A stretch of 64,000 nt of DNA from Dendrobium chrysotoxum (GCA_019925795.1 CM034304.1:18182228-18246227), one strand, 5' to 3'; shown: positions 37,195 to 44,758, counted from the first letter of the stretch. A program made the numbers and translations. Notes: a model not told the origin generated them from the letters alone.

Positions 37195-38484
37195 GGAAAG
37201 AACTAGGTAGTAAAATCCTACAATTTGTTGGCTCTACGGTCCACTACTGCAGTTCTCCATTGTTAGTAAAATCCTACAATTTATTGACTCTACGGTTCAT
37301 TTCGGGCATGCATGTCATGAAGGGCATATGTTGTTTCAATTTGGATGCTTAACCTGTCGATGAAGAACCATTTAAACAGTAATTTGTTTATTTATCCTGT
37401 ATTTCCACTATTTCAATGTTTTTCATATATGACAGGAGTCAGTCCTTCAATCATTGGTGGGTTTAGTGGGCTATCTGCATTCATGGGTGTTGCTGCAACA
37501 TTCATATCTGCAACCCTTGTTGAAAAACTAGGCATTCTAAAGGTTCTTAACCAAAACACATTCTTTTACTTTAAGTTACTCATTCCTTCACTGATTCCAT
37601 TTACTGACATTTACAGGCAGGAGCTGCTGGATTAGTGTTTCAGAGTGTTCTTCTTGCCACGGCGCTTGGTGTTTTTTGTGTTGGTTCTGTTTCAAGTCAA
37701 AAGCCACTGTTTTTCTTCCTCTTATTGATTGTAAGTCATCAGTGCATCCATAGTTGTTAAAACTTAACCGGATTGAGTGGTTGAATTTATTGGATCGTGA
37801 ATCAGGCCTCAAGCTGATTTGGTCGGATTATAAAAAATGGATTTGTAGAGAACCGAAATCAACCCATGAAAGCTGACGATTGGACCGCTCAACCCGTAAA
37901 ACGGGGTGTGGTTGAACTATATATATAATCACTTATTTAACATAATTAGAAATATTACATCATTTAAATAACGTTAATTAATTTTAATAATATTAATATC
38001 ATCACAGTTGAATACCCCGTTGGATATTGGTTGAATTTTTTAATATTGAACATTTCGTGGTCTGATTTTGAAAACCCCTGATTTCATCTGATATGCTATA
38101 TGGTTGAAAATTTTTGCAATTTAGTTTCATGAAGCACTTCCTATGTGCTCATCTTTTCAGGTTTTATCGAGACTGGGTCATATGTCTTATGACGTTGTTG
38201 GAACCCAAATTCTTCAGACTGGAATCCCTCTTTCCAAGGCAAATTTGATTGGGACGACAGAGATTTCAATTGCTAGCCTTGCGGAATTTGCGATGTTGGG
38301 TGTAGCAATAATTGCAAATGATGTGAAGCATTTCAGCTTCTTGGCCTTGCTCTCGTTTTCTTCTGTAGTTGGTGCTGCATGGATGTTCTGCTGTTGGCTT
38401 GGAAACCCATCTGATGAACAGAGAGAACTTTTCTCTCTTGATCCTCAGTTCCAAACATGTAAGATTTCATCTTTCAGTGATTGA
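11686..38484 (+). CDS. FPN3: Plastid ferroportin / IREG3 (SLC40 family, MAR1-like), complete 13-exon gene
   Basis: This is a predicted membrane transporter of the ferroportin (SLC40) family. The Arabidopsis relative IREG3/MAR1 acts in plastids (reported also in mitochondria), affects iron handling and allows aminoglycoside entry. All 13 exons have GT-AG borders and matching phases and give 595 codons plus a stop, near the roughly 600 residues usual for the family. Residues 1-110 are Arg/Ser-rich at first and then acidic, fitting a transit peptide and linker. VLTKDEQAALAATPAHPAGL (115-134) matches the conserved plant block before the first membrane segment, followed by NMVEQLWNFAWP, GAIERLAGLALGV, NRPIALA, LNRIDLLCE, LPASLAYVFLYFN, GGFSGLSAFMGVAATF and LSRLGHMSYDVVGTQILQTG. 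No internal stop or frameshift is present. Homology is from memory of the family; no search was run. Expression and the exact 3' end are unknown. Confidence 0.93.
11940..13020. other. Start of FPN3 intron 1, nothing recognised
   Basis: The sequence is AT-rich and non-coding between exon 1 and the copia remnant. No ORF longer than about 60 codons with recognisable content and no clear terminal repeats were found. Confidence 0.5.
15878..18018 (-). mobile_element. Solo LTR nested in the copia element, with TACAT target duplication
   Basis: The 2141-bp insert begins TGTCACAACC and ends GATATTACA on the + strand, so it has TG...CA ends, and it is flanked on both sides by TACAT (15873-15877 and 18019-18023). 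It interrupts the copia element between gag and integrase. There is no coding content. On the minus strand it starts TGTAATATCCCGAACTC, a form common in gypsy (Tekay/Del-type) LTRs; that family call is an inference. Confidence 0.82.
18099..18575. mobile_element. Possible MITE with TA flanks
   Basis: The 477-bp segment starts GGGATATTAATATTGGACC and its other end, read in reverse complement, is GGGGTATCAATTCAGGTTC. These are imperfect inverted ends flanked by TA on both sides. It sits inside the copia gag region. The ends match only loosely. Confidence 0.4.
19542..21206 (+). mobile_element. PIF/Harbinger-type element, non-autonomous
   Basis: The terminal inverted repeats read GGGGCTATTTGGTTGCCT on the left and CGGCTGTTTGGTTGCCT on the right, and both ends are flanked by TAA (19539-19541, 21207-21209). 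A GG..CTGTTTGGTT end with a TWA target duplication is typical of PIF/Harbinger and Tourist elements. The subterminal regions share ATGTAAAGTAAATG-like words. The interior contains a short ORF (20490-20690) annotated separately. No DDE transposase is visible. It lies about 360 bp upstream of FPN3 exon 2. Confidence 0.8.
20490..20690 (+). pseudogene. Short ORF inside the Harbinger element
   Basis: The frame encodes about 66 residues ending IHGFSEEEIDIMYDNLLKNP, then a tail with FLSKPMESKTTWMCKEL. This layout resembles the C-terminal tail of the Myb/SANT-like second protein of plant Harbinger elements ('...L....F..LP...R..W....L'). The similarity is weak and from memory. Confidence 0.35.
21567..21768 (+). 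CDS. FPN3: FPN3 exon 2 (residues 47-114)
   Basis: The acceptor AAATAG|G at 21565-21566 and donor CCG|GTATGA bound a 202-base exon. It encodes LGGFSSKCSVV and then an acidic linker (MEDETSEDL...LLEKDDCINSLLREVP). The final VP runs into the conserved VLTKDEQ of exon 3. Confidence 0.88.
21890..21953 (+). CDS. FPN3: FPN3 exon 3 (residues 115-136)
   Basis: After TTTCAG the exon reads VLTKDEQAALAATPAHPAGL and Tyr, the most recognisable N-terminal block of plant FPN3 proteins. It ends TATG|GTATGA with one base left over for a split Ala codon. Confidence 0.93.
21954..22900. other. FPN3 intron 3, first part
   Basis: No coding content. A GC-richer patch near 22530-22640 (GGCGCGGGCACGAAC ... GGGCACAACACGCC) may be a terminal region of the hAT element that follows, but matching ends were not found. 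Confidence 0.35.
22918..24648 (-). pseudogene. hAT transposase remnant (DUF659 and C-terminal dimerisation domain)
   Basis: On the minus strand the high-coordinate end reads YIPIGYNHLRIILLQKKRAN, then SIKETWNEKGVTIM followed by C.DGW, the start of a DUF659 domain. Near 24200-24320 NPCIVYTFDLILKNI matches 'TPCAAHCIDLMLEDI'. Near 23130-23310 LAFKLLAQPCSSSCCERNLS, then FINSLKKNKIT and DLVFTHTILQLL, form the hAT dimerisation domain. Several stops occur. The 5' end is cut at 24648 by the insertion of the LTR-like repeat that follows, so the N-terminal zinc finger is missing. Confidence 0.88.
24649..26600 (+). repeat. LTR-like repeat, family A copy 1 (interrupts the hAT gene)
   Basis: It begins TGTGAGCTCTGAAAATT and is homologous along most of its length to 40796-41440 plus 44759-46690. 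Shared landmarks include ACCCAGAGATTTCACCCTC, TATAGTTAATTACCCCTC, GAGGAC(A)..TGCCAC and GAATGTATAAAA.AAATATC. The TG start and its insertion inside an ORF suggest an LTR or LTR element. There is no coding content. The 3' end is uncertain and no target duplication was found. Confidence 0.6.
26600..28070. other. FPN3 intron 3 middle part, no gene recognised
   Basis: Loose repeats of TTGCATTGCACTTG-like words occur near 26530-26760. The minus strand is open in part of 26800-27000, but I could not assign it. Words such as ATTTCTCATTCATT recur near 27160-27250. Confidence 0.35.
28155..28440 (+). repeat. Five spaced copies of a CGCTAYRTGAGCG hairpin motif in a GC-rich patch
   Basis: Copies of CTACGCTACATGAGCGCTTA lie near 28163, 28228, 28297, 28341 and 28410. 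The second and third are nearly identical (GCTACGCTAYATGAGCGCTT then AAGGG). Each contains CGCT and AGCG separated by five bases, then the palindromes AGCGCT and CTTAAG. The first and last copies are diverged. Spacing is about 65-69 bp for most copies. The surrounding DNA is GC-richer than the rest of the intron. Confidence 0.7.
28673..28730. repeat. (AT)n microsatellite
   Basis: A perfect AT dinucleotide run of about 29 units, preceded by a short (AC)n stretch, inside FPN3 intron 3. Confidence 0.98.
28870..29775. other. G-rich then AT-rich intron segment, unassigned
   Basis: From 28880 to 29470 the sequence is G-rich (GGTCGG, GGTTCG, GAGGTCG words), like a retrotransposon LTR or leader. No coding frame or ends could be defined. 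Confidence 0.35.
29779..30823. mobile_element. Non-autonomous CACTA (EnSpm/CMC) element
   Basis: The ends read CACTACAGGAAAATCACG on the left and, in reverse complement, CACTATAGGAAAATGGCC on the right, flanked by GAA on both sides (29776-29778, 30824-30826). CACTA ends and a 3-bp target duplication define the superfamily. Subterminal regions carry many TTTCCGGYGG / GCCGGAAAA words, as is usual. The 1045-bp interior has no transposase. It holds a GC-rich block (about 30020-30190) next to an extremely AT-rich block (30275-30600). Confidence 0.93.
30830..32238. other. End of FPN3 intron 3
   Basis: Mostly non-coding. Near 31550-31700 the words GAGATGG.GAGTG and TGAGATGTTGAGTGGCTT recur in a loose repeat. 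Near 31840-31990 a segment resembles the 22550-22640 patch in word content (CATGTGTCGAGGCATG / GGACATGAACATGGAA). Nothing coding was recognised. Confidence 0.35.
32239..32363 (+). CDS. FPN3: FPN3 exon 4 (residues 136-177)
   Basis: The acceptor is TTGCCCAG|CT. The exon completes Ala136 and reads LYASFLVGNMVEQLWNFAWP, then LLPVAVVGFFAK (first membrane segments). An apparent frame continuing upstream to 32220 is not used, because only the 32239 acceptor joins exon 3 to give the family sequence GLYALYAS. Confidence 0.95.
32445..32534 (+). CDS. FPN3: FPN3 exon 5 (residues 178-207)
   Basis: The exon is bounded by TTCAG and ACAG|GTGTGC. It encodes LSVFIGAPLVGNLMDHFPRI and then PAYHSLNIIQ, the conserved loop after membrane segment 2 (G.PLVG..MD..PR.P.Y.SLN.IQ). 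Confidence 0.95.
32657..32836 (+). CDS. FPN3: FPN3 exon 6 (residues 208-267)
   Basis: The exon runs from GTCAG|ACA to GTGCTG|GTAATT. It encodes TAAQLLSAAMIIHAL, QPWFIVLVAMGAIERLAGLA and LGVTVEREWVVL, covering two membrane segments and the conserved VERxWVV motif. Confidence 0.97.
32923..32997 (+). CDS. FPN3: FPN3 exon 7 (residues 268-292)
   Basis: The acceptor GTAAAG|TTAGCAGG gives LAGTNRPIALA then NAMLNRIDLLCE. A nearby AG two codons downstream would lose the conserved LAG, so the 32923 acceptor was chosen. Confidence 0.95.
33105..33206 (+). CDS. FPN3: FPN3 exon 8 (residues 293-326)
   Basis: The exon encodes IAGASIFGILLSKYHTVTCL then KLASGLMICALPVL, a family-conserved membrane hairpin. The frame stays open past the chosen donor TTTTG|GTACAT, but that reading does not lead to the downstream NRSSSGALE block, so the intron is required. 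Confidence 0.93.
33277..33394 (+). CDS. FPN3: FPN3 exon 9 (residues 327-366)
   Basis: After TTGCAG the exon encodes FILGELINRSSSGALECSKF and a variable Ser/Asn-rich cytoplasmic loop ending VNMGKI. The donor is ATAG|GTAACT, with one base carried into Val366. Confidence 0.9.
33477..33623 (+). CDS. FPN3: FPN3 exon 10 (residues 366-415)
   Basis: The acceptor TTTCAG is followed by EIGFKSMRNGWMEYRNQPIL and PASLAYVFLYFNIALAPGSI, then MTAFLMHH. The exon ends CATG|GTACGA. This is the start of the C-terminal transporter half. Confidence 0.96.
35560..35990 (-). pseudogene. Gypsy gag remnant in FPN3 intron 10
   Basis: On the minus strand the segment reads KLTYDGTINAHCIENYFEQL near 35880-35940, then RVSFAHLKLTSTALVWLNSY, then EEEKYVK*QQL, and then YKDCAIEFRR near 35660-35700. 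The order D....W...E.YF..L...A...L...A..W...Y and F is that of Ty3/gypsy gag. There are several stops. No other domain of the same element is seen. Confidence 0.6.
37154..37192. repeat. (CT)n microsatellite
   Basis: About 19 CT units within FPN3 intron 10, some 245 bp before exon 11. Confidence 0.98.
37436..37542 (+). CDS. FPN3: FPN3 exon 11 (residues 415-450)
   Basis: The exon lies 3.8 kb downstream of exon 10. ATGACAG|GAGTC completes Gly415 and reads VSPSIIGGFSGLSAFMGVAA, then TFISATLVEKLGILK, a highly conserved ferroportin segment. Confidence 0.96.
37617..37730 (+). CDS. FPN3: FPN3 exon 12 (residues 451-488)
   Basis: The exon runs from TTACAG|GCA to ATT|GTAAGT. It encodes AGAAGLVFQSVLLATALGVF and then SQKPLFFFLLLI (membrane segments). 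Confidence 0.95.
37735..38100. other. FPN3 intron 12, possible small transposon remnant
   Basis: The intron contains AACCGGATTGAG, TTGGTCGGATTA, GGACCGCTCAACCCG and GTGGTCTGATTTTG words typical of a non-autonomous DNA transposon family with AACCGG-type ends. Terminal repeats could not be paired. Confidence 0.3.
38161..38484 (+). CDS. FPN3: FPN3 exon 13 (residues 489-595) with stop
   Basis: After TTTTCAG the exon reads VLSRLGHMSYDVVGTQILQT, then SKANLIGTTEISIASLAEF and DEQRELFSLDPQFQT, and ends at TGA 38482-38484. A donor-like ACAT|GTAAG at about 38459 near the C-terminus could remove the last eight codons. One downstream acceptor (AATGCAG near 39995) would then give an immediate stop after FQT. 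Confidence 0.93.
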   Translation, partial: VLSRLGHMSYDVVGTQILQTGIPLSKANLIGTTEISIASLAEFAMLGVAIIANDVKHFSFLALLSFSSVVGAAWMFCCWLGNPSDEQRELFSLDPQFQTCKISSFSD

Positions 38485-40430
38485 GCATTTCTTTAATATC
38501 ATTGAGCATGTTCTATATCATTTGATTTATGATAAATTTTCTAGGAATAATCAAATAAATTCTCTCTTCAAATTCAAATTTAAAGCATTATGGAGGGAGC
38601 GTGAGACGGTATTTAGTGTTGAATGTTAACAATTTGAGCTAAAATAATGGTATTTATGGATTCTTAACAGTTTGTTCAAAGACCAATTTATACGGAAGTT
38701 GAGAAAAAAGTTAAATTAGTTTATGGACTATTAGGAGCCCCGTTTTAGTCCCAACACTATTTTGGTTTCATATGGAATAATTTTTTTACTGTTTTCTAAT
38801 ACAAAAATTTTTTGAGCTAAAAATTTTTTACTAAAAAATTGCTTCAGAAAGTAGCTCAATTTTAATTCAAAATAATCCAACGGAGAGAGTGTTTTGAATC
38901 ATATTTGAGAAGGTAAGAGACTAAATTAAATGTATTACATAACTGGATTTAAAATAGCAACACAAACAGTCTAAAGATCATTTTGACCTTTTTATCTATG
39001 TGAGTAGAACACCTCCTATTTGATGATCCTTATAAAATTGGCATACGTGAACCTTTTATTTGGGTCAAAAGTTTGATATGCTGCTAAGAGACCTCATATT
39101 TGAGTACGAAGTCTAATATCTGACAAATTCTAGGCTAAATACCTTAGACATAAGGTCTTTAGATCTGAATAGAGCATCTTATGTTGGATTGAGAAATGTT
39201 ATGTTCTGGGTTAAAAATCTTCTGTTTAATAAGTAGGGTTTGGAGATATTATTGCACGCATTTTAGTAAATGATGATTGATGCTGCCCCATTTAAGTCTA
39301 TATCTGTTTAATTAGCGTGGCAATACTTAAAATGCTTGAGAAATTTTTTTTTTAATTAGTGGAAGAGAAAATTTGGTTCAGAATATTCTTTACTTTGGTC
39401 GAATTGGATTTTACATTCATTAAATTTATTTTGAAATTAGTACAATATAAATTTTAGTTAATTTATCATATATTGCACTAATTTTGGTGTATAAAATCAT
39501 CTGACTAAGGCTTCGTTCGGGACAATTTTTTTATCGCTTTCTAAAAGCAGTTTTATAGTAAAAAAATTCTAGTTATAAAAATTTTTGTACTAGAAAGTTG
39601 GTTTAGAAAACAGTAAAAAAGATGCTTCAAATGAAGATTAAATTGATATATATTTTTTTTTTCAGAAGTCACGTTTTCTCACAGTATGATGGGCTAAATG
39701 GTTCACTATCGTGTAGTATTTTGAATTGCAGGGGACAGATGTGGAGTAGTGATTGCCTCTATTGTGACCCAAAGATCACAGATTCTAGTTAAAAAAATAA
39801 TTTCTTTGCGATGCAAACATCTCATTATGATTTTTTTTTTAATTTTTATTTTCTGCACGTTAGTGGATTTTGAAATGATTTTTGTTAACTAGTTATCTGT
39901 TGCCAATTTCATGTTAAAATCCATCTGAAGTTTAACCTTCTTTATAGATCTATGGGTGACTTCTAACTATTCATCCATTTGTTGGTGAAATGCAGGAGCA
40001 AATTTGTGATTATTTGTTACTTACCAATGCTTCCATTTGTTCCATGTGGAGGCCATAGAATATGGATGCATCCAGTACATATACAGTCAATCAAATCTTC
40101 TCCATGTCATTGTTAGTGATTCAGTTCTGATTCGACAAGATTTGGATTTGGGTTACTGAATCACATAAATTAGTATTATTAGATTTGGTCTACCCAATTT
40201 CTCTGTTTAACTCATTTTTTGTATAGTATATTTGGCACTTCATAAATTTTATTGATTGAATGAATATATGTTTTTATGAGAATGATTTGTAAATTGAAGT
40301 GACTTCATTAACTCTAAGCTAAAGACTAAAAAAAGAAAAGAAAATTTAACTTGATATGCCCCATAATATCTGAAATTGAAAAAATATATATGTTATTTTA
40401 TTTCTAAGAGATCTAGTGGGGGATTGTGAT
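38485..40430. other. FPN3 3' flank, no further gene seen
   Basis: The 3' UTR must lie at the start of this stretch, but no polyadenylation site is certain. Two similar AT-rich blocks (about 38770-38890 and 39510-39640) share TTTTTTACTGTTTTCTA/CAGTAAAAAA-type words in opposite senses and could be ends of a MITE. Confidence 0.35.
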
Positions 40431-40439
40431 TTTTGGTGA

Positions 40440-40795
40440 TTAAGTTATTAATAAGAGTACATGTTTTAGATATCTTTGATCCATTGTTCAGAATGATGGT
40501 GAAATAGATAAAGATATTATTAGTAGAATTCAAGTTGAATGGTTGAAGTGGAGGAGTGCATCGGGCTTGTTGTGTGATAGAAAAGTATCTCTCAAATTTA
40601 AGAAAAAATTCTATAAGATGGTGGTGAGACATGCAATGCTTTATGGCGTAGAATGTTGGCTAGTAAAATATAAACATGATATTAAGTTAAGTTTTACAAA
40701 GATGAGGATGCTCATGTGGATGAGTAGCTTTACTCTTAGAGATAGAATATGAAATAAACATATACGTGAAAAGGTTAGAGTAACTTGGTGATAGA
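40440..40795 (+). pseudogene. LINE reverse-transcriptase C-terminal fragment
   Basis: The + strand reads QNDGEIDKDIISRIQVEWLK then WRSASGLLCDRKVSLKFKKK, MLYGVECW and KMRMLMWMSSFTLRDRI. These are the familiar C-terminal motifs of plant LINE ORF2 ('WR.ASGVLCDRK.P.KLKGKFYR..VRPAMLYG.ECW'). It ends at 40795, where the LTR-like repeat family A copy 2 begins. Confidence 0.85.
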
Positions 40796-41440
40796 TGTGG
40801 GCTCCAAAAATTTGCACCTCAGCATCTCTGCGACCCCTTTTCTTCTCTTTGGGTTGTCGATGAGAGTTTTAACGTTTAGATTCCAAGGCAAATTTTCAAA
40901 AGGGAGATTCAGTTTTGAATAAGACATTACCCAGAGATTTCACCCTCGTTTTGTGAGGAGTTTATGATCTGAGATCAAGTTTCTTATAGACACAAACCCT
41001 TATAGTTAATTACCCCTCCCAATAGCCAGAGAGAACTTTCAATTAAGGCTAGTGTCAAATAGATACATAGTATTTAGCATCTAGTAGCATCATGATTTGG
41101 TATTTGAAAATTTAGCCTTTAAAATTAGAAATTTATCATCTTGCACTTAAAGTGGATGGTAGGGGGAGTGATGATAGACCTGATCAAGATCTCATAGTTT
41201 CGTCATCTCGGGTCATCATGATCTTTGGTCTACTTAGTTAGAGGAGGCAGTCGACCTAACATGACAGAGGGATTATTGTTGGCAACCATGGATTGCTTCG
41301 TTCAAGGGTACGTTGTAGACCTGGGATGAATGTTTATCAAGGGGATAAATTTGAATCCATCTTAACTAACAGAGAGTTTTGTGCCATATCGGTTACATCC
41401 TATTGATTCATTACTCAAGGATTTAAAGCTATTGGGAAAC
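40796..41440 (+). repeat. LTR-like repeat, family A copy 2, left part
   Basis: It begins TGTGGGCTCCAAAAATT inside the LINE remnant and parallels 24649-25220 closely (ACCCAGAGATTTCACCCTCG, TTACCCCTCCCAATA, ACTTAGTTAGAGGAGGCAG). It is split at 41440 by the chromovirus insertion. Confidence 0.65.
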
Positions 41441-41962
41441 TGATAGGAAATACTTGAGTTCGCAAGTAATCCTATCGAATCTACTTGAGTTCGTAAGCAA
41501 CCCTAACAAGAAATTGATAAAAATAGCAAAAATACACAAGAACGATAATGAAACAACACAAAAATAGTAGACTTTATTAGATAACTCAAAGTAAATCAAA
41601 TATAAGAAAAGATGCAATTGATCCTCTATTCGAGAGGAGGATCATTCTCTCCCAATCTCTAGACACTAGGTCTAGGGCCCAAAACTCCCAAGAGACTCCA
41701 AGAGAATACAATACTTAAACATGCCCTAACCCTCCCTTCATATGCCTATTTATAGCCTTAGTCGCCCACCTCCTTAGCCGCCCACCTCCTTTCCTAAAAT
41801 AGATTAATTCAAATAAATTAATTCAAACCTCCTTTCCCAAAATAGATTAAATAAATTAATTCGAACCTCCTTTCCCAAAATAGGTTAATTTAAATAGTGG
41901 ACCCCACTTTAATGGCCGACCCATGTGGGGCCGGCTGGGTCGTTTCTTAAACCGACCTAACA
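41441..41962 (-). repeat. 3' LTR of the chromovirus
   Basis: The left LTR on the + strand starts TGATAGGAAATACTTGAG and ends ACCGACCTAACA. Read in the element's orientation it is the 3' LTR. A purine-rich stretch (TTTGGGAAGGCGG in the minus sense) adjoins it. Confidence 0.93.
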
Positions 41963-41989
41963 ATACCGCCTTCCCAAAGAGCCACCTTG

Positions 41990-42195
41990 TCCTCAAGGTG
42001 GAAAGAGGGAAATTATGATTTATTCTCTCATTAGGCTCCCATGTCGCTGCATAATTTAGAAGATCCTTCCACTTGATCAATAACTCTTTTACTCCCCCTC
42101 CCTTGCGTAACCCTTGTAACTCGAAGGGGTCTAGTATCACCTCCAAGTCCTCTATTAAAGTTGCTGGTATCTCAAAACTTGTGGAAATATGCTTG
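41990..42195 (-). pseudogene. Chromodomain at the end of chromovirus pol
   Basis: The minus strand reads VILDPFELQGLRKGGG then VKELLIKWKDLLNYAATWEP and NERINHNFP. 'LIKWKxLxxxxATWEP' is the core of the chromodomain that ends chromovirus integrase and is thought to guide integration to marked chromatin. Confidence 0.88.
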
Positions 42196-42244
42196 TGTTC
42201 TCGTAGAGGTGGCCATCCTTAAGGTGGTTGAAAATCTTACTGAA

Positions 42245-42763
42245 TTATTGAATCAAGGATTGCACTGAAAGAGAAACAACTCCTCCCTTCTCTAATATGA
42301 TCACCTCCCACCTGTGTAGTCCCACCAGATAATCTTCCCCCACCTCTTGTATGCTTCTAACCATGGTCTTAAGTGATATCATAGCTTTGGATAGCCCCGC
42401 ATCTCCCTTGATAACCATCTTTCTCCCCTCCACCATTAATTCCATTATGAGTTCTCCCCAATTGTCCTTGGTTTCCCCCAAGGTTTGCAACCTCTTCATC
42501 CTCAGGATGATATCAGTACTTCTTAACTCTAATGGGAGAAAATCCTCCCTTACCTGAATCCCTTGGATGGTCAACACCATACCTCTACAAATTCCCTGGC
42601 CTTTCTTTACCTTTCCTGTACCCATCATTACCCCATAATAACCGGTGTCCACCAATTTCACTTCCAGTTGGTTGACGACCTGAGTGAAAATGAAATTATG
42701 GGTAGCCCCACTATCAATCAATACTACCACCTCCATGCCTACTATTTCCCCCTTTACATTCAT
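42245..42763 (-). pseudogene. Chromovirus aspartic protease region
   Basis: A 172-codon frame contains VVLIDSGATHNFI, the retropepsin active site (DSGA), followed by VKLVDTGYYGVMMGTG and LPLELRSTDIILRM. It ends HRWEVIILEKGG...SLIQ, where the RT N-terminus would begin. The frame itself is open. Confidence 0.85.
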
Positions 42764-42769
42764 CGTATG

Positions 42770-44060
42770 ATTCGAAGTGAATCATACTACTGCATTCAGG
42801 GAGACCTCCACCACATCCAGATGCAACTTGTCATCCATCTGCCTCTCACCTCCCTCCTCAATTTCCTCGTCATCACAGATCGGGAGAACCTGAAGAATTC
42901 GATCACTACATCTGTGCTCCGGAGTATACTTCTCATCGCACCGGAAACATAACCCCTTTGCCCTCTTCTCCTGCATCTCCTTCTTTGTTAGCCTTTTGAA
43001 ATTTTTCCCAATCTCTCATCCAAATGGCTTCTCCCTGGTGGTCTCATGAAATCCTCCTGATGCAGGACCTTTAGGTGCTAGATGGGTAGTCGTCATCCTG
43101 TAAGTGCCTCCTGTGCTGCTACTCCTGGCTGCCTTCTTTAGATTTCTCTGATTTTCAACTAGTTGGGCTAACTTCATGGCCTCCCCCAAGTCACAAGGCA
43201 TTAGAACTTTCACTGTTGCTCGGATCTCTGCCTTCAATCCCTTCATGAAGTTCCCCTCCAATATAGTATCTGATAATCATTCTACCCTACTGGCCAGATG
43301 CTCAAACCGCTCCTGGTAGTTTGCTACTGATCCCTCCTATGTCAGAGCAAAGAACTACTCATAGAAATCTCCTTCTCGATCGGTTTGGAAACATTCTATT
43401 ATGTAGTCCTTGAATTCCCTCCAGTTCCTGATTGGTCTCATCTGATCTCTCCACTAGTACCATGACAGAGCCTTCTCTTCCAAGCACAAACCTGCCGCTG
43501 TCAGCTTCTCCTCCTCTGTCAGCCCATTGATAGTGAAGTACCTCTCCACCTTGTAAATCCATCCATAAGTATCCTCCCCTTCAAATATGGGCATCTTCAG
43601 CTTCCTCGCCTTTTGATCTCCATCATTCCCCCTTATTCTTCCATAGCCTCCCCTCTCCTAAGTGCTCGGCCCTCCCCACGTCTCATGGTCTTCCCTTGCC
43701 CTGCCATAGCCCAAACCCCCTTCGAATTCCCCCATTCTTTCTTCAAAATCAGCATCTTGGCGACCATAGTATCCCTCCTGGCATTCCCCATATCCACCTC
43801 CTCTTTCTTCCCTCTAGATAGGCTCTAGATGGGTCTTCTTCTTTCTCTTTCTATGATTTCTCCCTAATCTTTCTCCCTACGAATTTTAGAATTCGTGTTT
43901 TTCCCGTCCACCCCTTTTGCCACGAAGGCTGCCGTTTGGTTGTGGATTTCCAACATTTTCTTCATCATGTCCAAAGATCGGCTACTTATCCTTTCATAGA
44001 GGAAATCTTTTCTTCCACCGTTGTCTTGATTTGATTCATCTCCCCTTCAAGTCTCTCTTC
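42770..44060 (-). pseudogene. Chromovirus gag with zinc knuckle
   Basis: The gag is split over several frames. It shows FMKGLKAEIRATVKVLMPCD (near 43200-43260), LAQLVENQRN, and the zinc knuckle GLCFRCDEKYTPEHRC near 42900-42960. The N-terminal part (43360-44060) has more stops. In this family gag leads directly into the protease, as here. Confidence 0.82.
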
Positions 44061-44216
44061 CAAAGCATCCACCTTTTTTGCCGCCATCTCTATCCAGAGT
44101 TTGTAGATTCACAAAATTTAAATTTGGGTCTCCAAAAACAACAACTTTCCTCTTTTTTGGACCAAAAACTGCTACTGGAATTTGCCAAAGACAGCCCTCC
44201 ATCGGTCCCAAGACTT

Positions 44217-44228
44217 GCTCTGATACCA
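44217..44228 (-). other. Primer binding site (tRNA-Met)
   Basis: The minus strand reads TGGTATCAGAGC, the standard plant retrotransposon site complementary to the 3' end of initiator tRNA-Met, three bases from the 5' LTR. Confidence 0.92.
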
Positions 44229-44231
44229 ATT

Positions 44232-44753
44232 TGATAGGAAATATTTGAGTTCGTAAGTAATCCTATCGGATCTACTTGAGTTCGCAAGTAACCCTAACAA
44301 GAAATTGATAAAAACAACGAAAATATACAAGAACGATAATGAAACAACCTAAAAAACAGTAAAGTTTATTAGATAACTCAAAGTAAAGCAAATATAAGAA
44401 AAGATATAATTGATCCTCTATTCAAGAGGAGAATCGTCTCTCCCAATCTCTAGACACTAGGTCTAGAGCTTAAAACTCCCAAGAGACTCCAAGAGAACAC
44501 AATACTTAAGCATGCCCTAACCCTCCCTTCATATGCCTATTTATAGCCTTAGTAGCTCACCTCCTTAGCCGCCCACCTCCTTTCCCTAAATAGATTAATT
44601 CAAACCTCATTTCCCAAACCTCCTTTCCCAAAATAGATTAAATAAATTAATTCGAACCTCCTTTCTCAAAATAGATTAATTTAAATAGTGGACCCCACTT
44701 TAATGGCCGACCCATGTGGGGTCGGCTGGGTCGGTTCTTGAACCGACCTAACA
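44232..44753 (-). repeat. 5' LTR of the chromovirus
   Basis: The right LTR matches 41441-41962 and has the same TGATAGGAAATA and GACCTAACA ends. It is followed by the GAAAC target duplication. Confidence 0.93.
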
Positions 44754-44758
44754 GAAAC

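Larger units (their letters stand above)
33624..37435. other. FPN3 intron 10 (3.8 kb)
   Basis: The intron is bounded by GTACGA and TATGACAG. It contains a minus-strand gypsy gag remnant and a (CT)n tract, annotated separately. The remaining sequence is T/G-rich in places (34400-35150) without a recognised gene. Confidence 0.6.
41441..44753 (-). mobile_element. Ty3/gypsy chromovirus with internally deleted pol
   Basis: Complete LTR element with 522-bp LTRs (41441-41962 and 44232-44753), TG...CA ends and a GAAAC target duplication (41436-41440, 44754-44758). The coding strand is minus: a primer site complementary to tRNA-Met lies at 44217-44228, next to the right (5') LTR. The interior is only 2.27 kb and carries gag, aspartic protease and then, directly, a chromodomain tail. 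The reverse transcriptase, RNase H and integrase are missing. The LTRs are similar but differ at several sites and in small indels. Confidence 0.95.

Noticed and set aside
38770..39640. MITE with inverted AT-rich ends
   Set aside because: The two blocks share words, but no precise ends or target duplication could be set, so it is only mentioned in the 3' flank entry.
43613..44234. + strand frames of 71 and 105 codons within the chromovirus
   Set aside because: They are antisense to the gag coding strand and leader and have no recognisable content.
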